A stretch of DNA of 64,000 bases. Source: CAZTGZ01 sp964613385 (lineage in GTDB: Bacteria; Bacteroidota; Bacteroidia; NS11-12g; UBA9320). The notes under the pieces were generated by a model. The model was not told the DNA's origin. It worked only from the letters and a program-made list of their open reading frames with translations, and searched no databases. Positions 63,637 through 64,000 of the stretch are shown piece by piece. The stretch lies in the NCBI GenBank assembly GCA_964613385.1, contig CAZTGZ010000002.1, positions 91,628 to 155,627 on the forward strand, read 5' to 3'. The position numbers were made by a program, and so were the translations under genes. Position 1 is the stretch's first letter; every line of letters starts with the position of its first letter.

Positions 63637-64000
63637 TCAGTGAGAAATCGTTACACGCTTGCTTGAAGTCGTGATTCCGTTGTTTACCTGTACGGTATAT
63701 ACTCCGTTAGCCACGTGGCTCAGGTCAATAGTATAATTGCCGGCTGAAACTTCGCTGATTTGAGCATTCACTTCAGCACCATAGATATTATACACTTTGA
63801 TTTCATCCGCATTCTTTCCATTCTCCAGGCTTACTTGGATAAGTCCAACAGAAGGGTTAGGATAAACCTGAAGTCCGATGCTGTTTACATCGTTAATTCC
63901 AATCATATCAATGGTCACGTTGGTGCAAGATTCGCTCAGGCAACCTGCTGCATTGATGATACCCAAACAAGCCTGGAAAGTTCCTTTGTCAACGTTTGAA
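63637..64000 (-). CDS. T9SS type A secreted protein, 3' part only
   Basis: Only the last 121 codons are in the window; the frame is still open at the right edge, so the gene continues beyond 64000, and the internal TTG at 63966 is not a start. The visible part ends with a complete type A sorting signal: LQVYPNPSVGLIQVSL, IKVYNIYGAEV, and VANGVYTVQVNNG, finishing KRVTISH. Upstream of it, FQACLGIINAAGCLSESC resembles the end of a repeated cysteine-containing surface domain. It is expressed towards the terminator at 63572-63598. Confidence 0.85.
   Translation of the reverse strand, partial: SNVDKGTFQACLGIINAAGCLSESCTNVTIDMIGINDVNSIGLQVYPNPSVGLIQVSLENGKNADEIKVYNIYGAEVNAQISEVSAGNYTIDLSHVANGVYTVQVNNGITTSSKRVTISH

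Overview
The window looks like a chromosomal segment of a Bacteroidota bacterium, probably from a free-living Chitinophagales/Sphingobacteriales/Saprospirales-type lineage. The evidence is the set of secreted proteins ending in type A or type B (gliding-type) type IX secretion sorting domains, a CNNM/CorC protein of the GldE type, several good -7 boxes of the Bacteroidota form TAnnTTTG (two with a matching -33 TTTG), TTG starts, and a type II-C CRISPR system with 47-nt repeats. No phage, plasmid or rRNA genes were seen. One tRNA (Arg, anticodon CCG) is present.

Layout. 1-4.7 kb: a co-directional operon of envelope folding factors (a truncated parvulin-type isomerase, a lipoprotein, a SurA-like two-domain isomerase), then a MoxR ATPase and a small DMT membrane protein. 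4.8-6.1 kb: icd on the minus strand with a textbook promoter. 6.1-15.1 kb: a complete II-C CRISPR-Cas locus. A minus-strand tracrRNA with its own terminator lies just upstream of a compact cas9 (1138 aa), followed by cas1, cas2 and an array of 53 repeats and 52 spacers. The complementarity between tracrRNA and repeat, and a terminator-like hairpin beside cas2, show that the array is read on the minus strand, towards the cas genes. 15.2-17.8 kb: an accessory stretch with a gliding-type secreted protein, a short orphan ORF and a REP-type tyrosine transposase carrying a perfect 34-bp palindrome inside its own coding sequence.

17.9-31 kb: housekeeping and envelope genes (beta-CASP RNA nuclease, PPK2, large secreted adhesin, 2-oxoglutarate dehydrogenase E1, GNAT/TonB-like pair, a DinB/ECF sigma/membrane protein/Spy-like operon, F420-type oxidoreductase, SulP transporter). 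32.3-36.9 kb: two copies of a roughly 350-nt noncoding dispersed repeat flank a set of small genes (DUF3347 lipoprotein, DinB-like, methyltransferase, zinc-ribbon protein, RRM RNA-binding protein, YegP-like protein). 36.9-46 kb: HerA/DUF853 ATPase, a T9SS protein, an ECF sigma operon with a membrane-anchored, barrel-like partner and a large secreted protein, a decayed copy of a T9SS tail, and a GldE-like protein.

46.1-64 kb: tRNA-Arg, aspS, a DUF2130 coiled-coil protein, small membrane and lipocalin-like proteins, a TraB/GumN protein, a DnaQ/GIY-YIG fusion nuclease, a secreted esterase-like protein lacking the usual nucleophile serine, a TonB-dependent receptor, mfd, sucD and two T9SS proteins, the last cut by the window edge. 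Three TCA-cycle genes (icd, sucA, sucD) are scattered rather than clustered. The most informative region is the CRISPR locus: its tracrRNA, transcription direction, possible repeat-embedded promoter, fossil distal repeat, and a pair of near-duplicate spacers that read as two alleles of one target gene can all be worked out from sequence.
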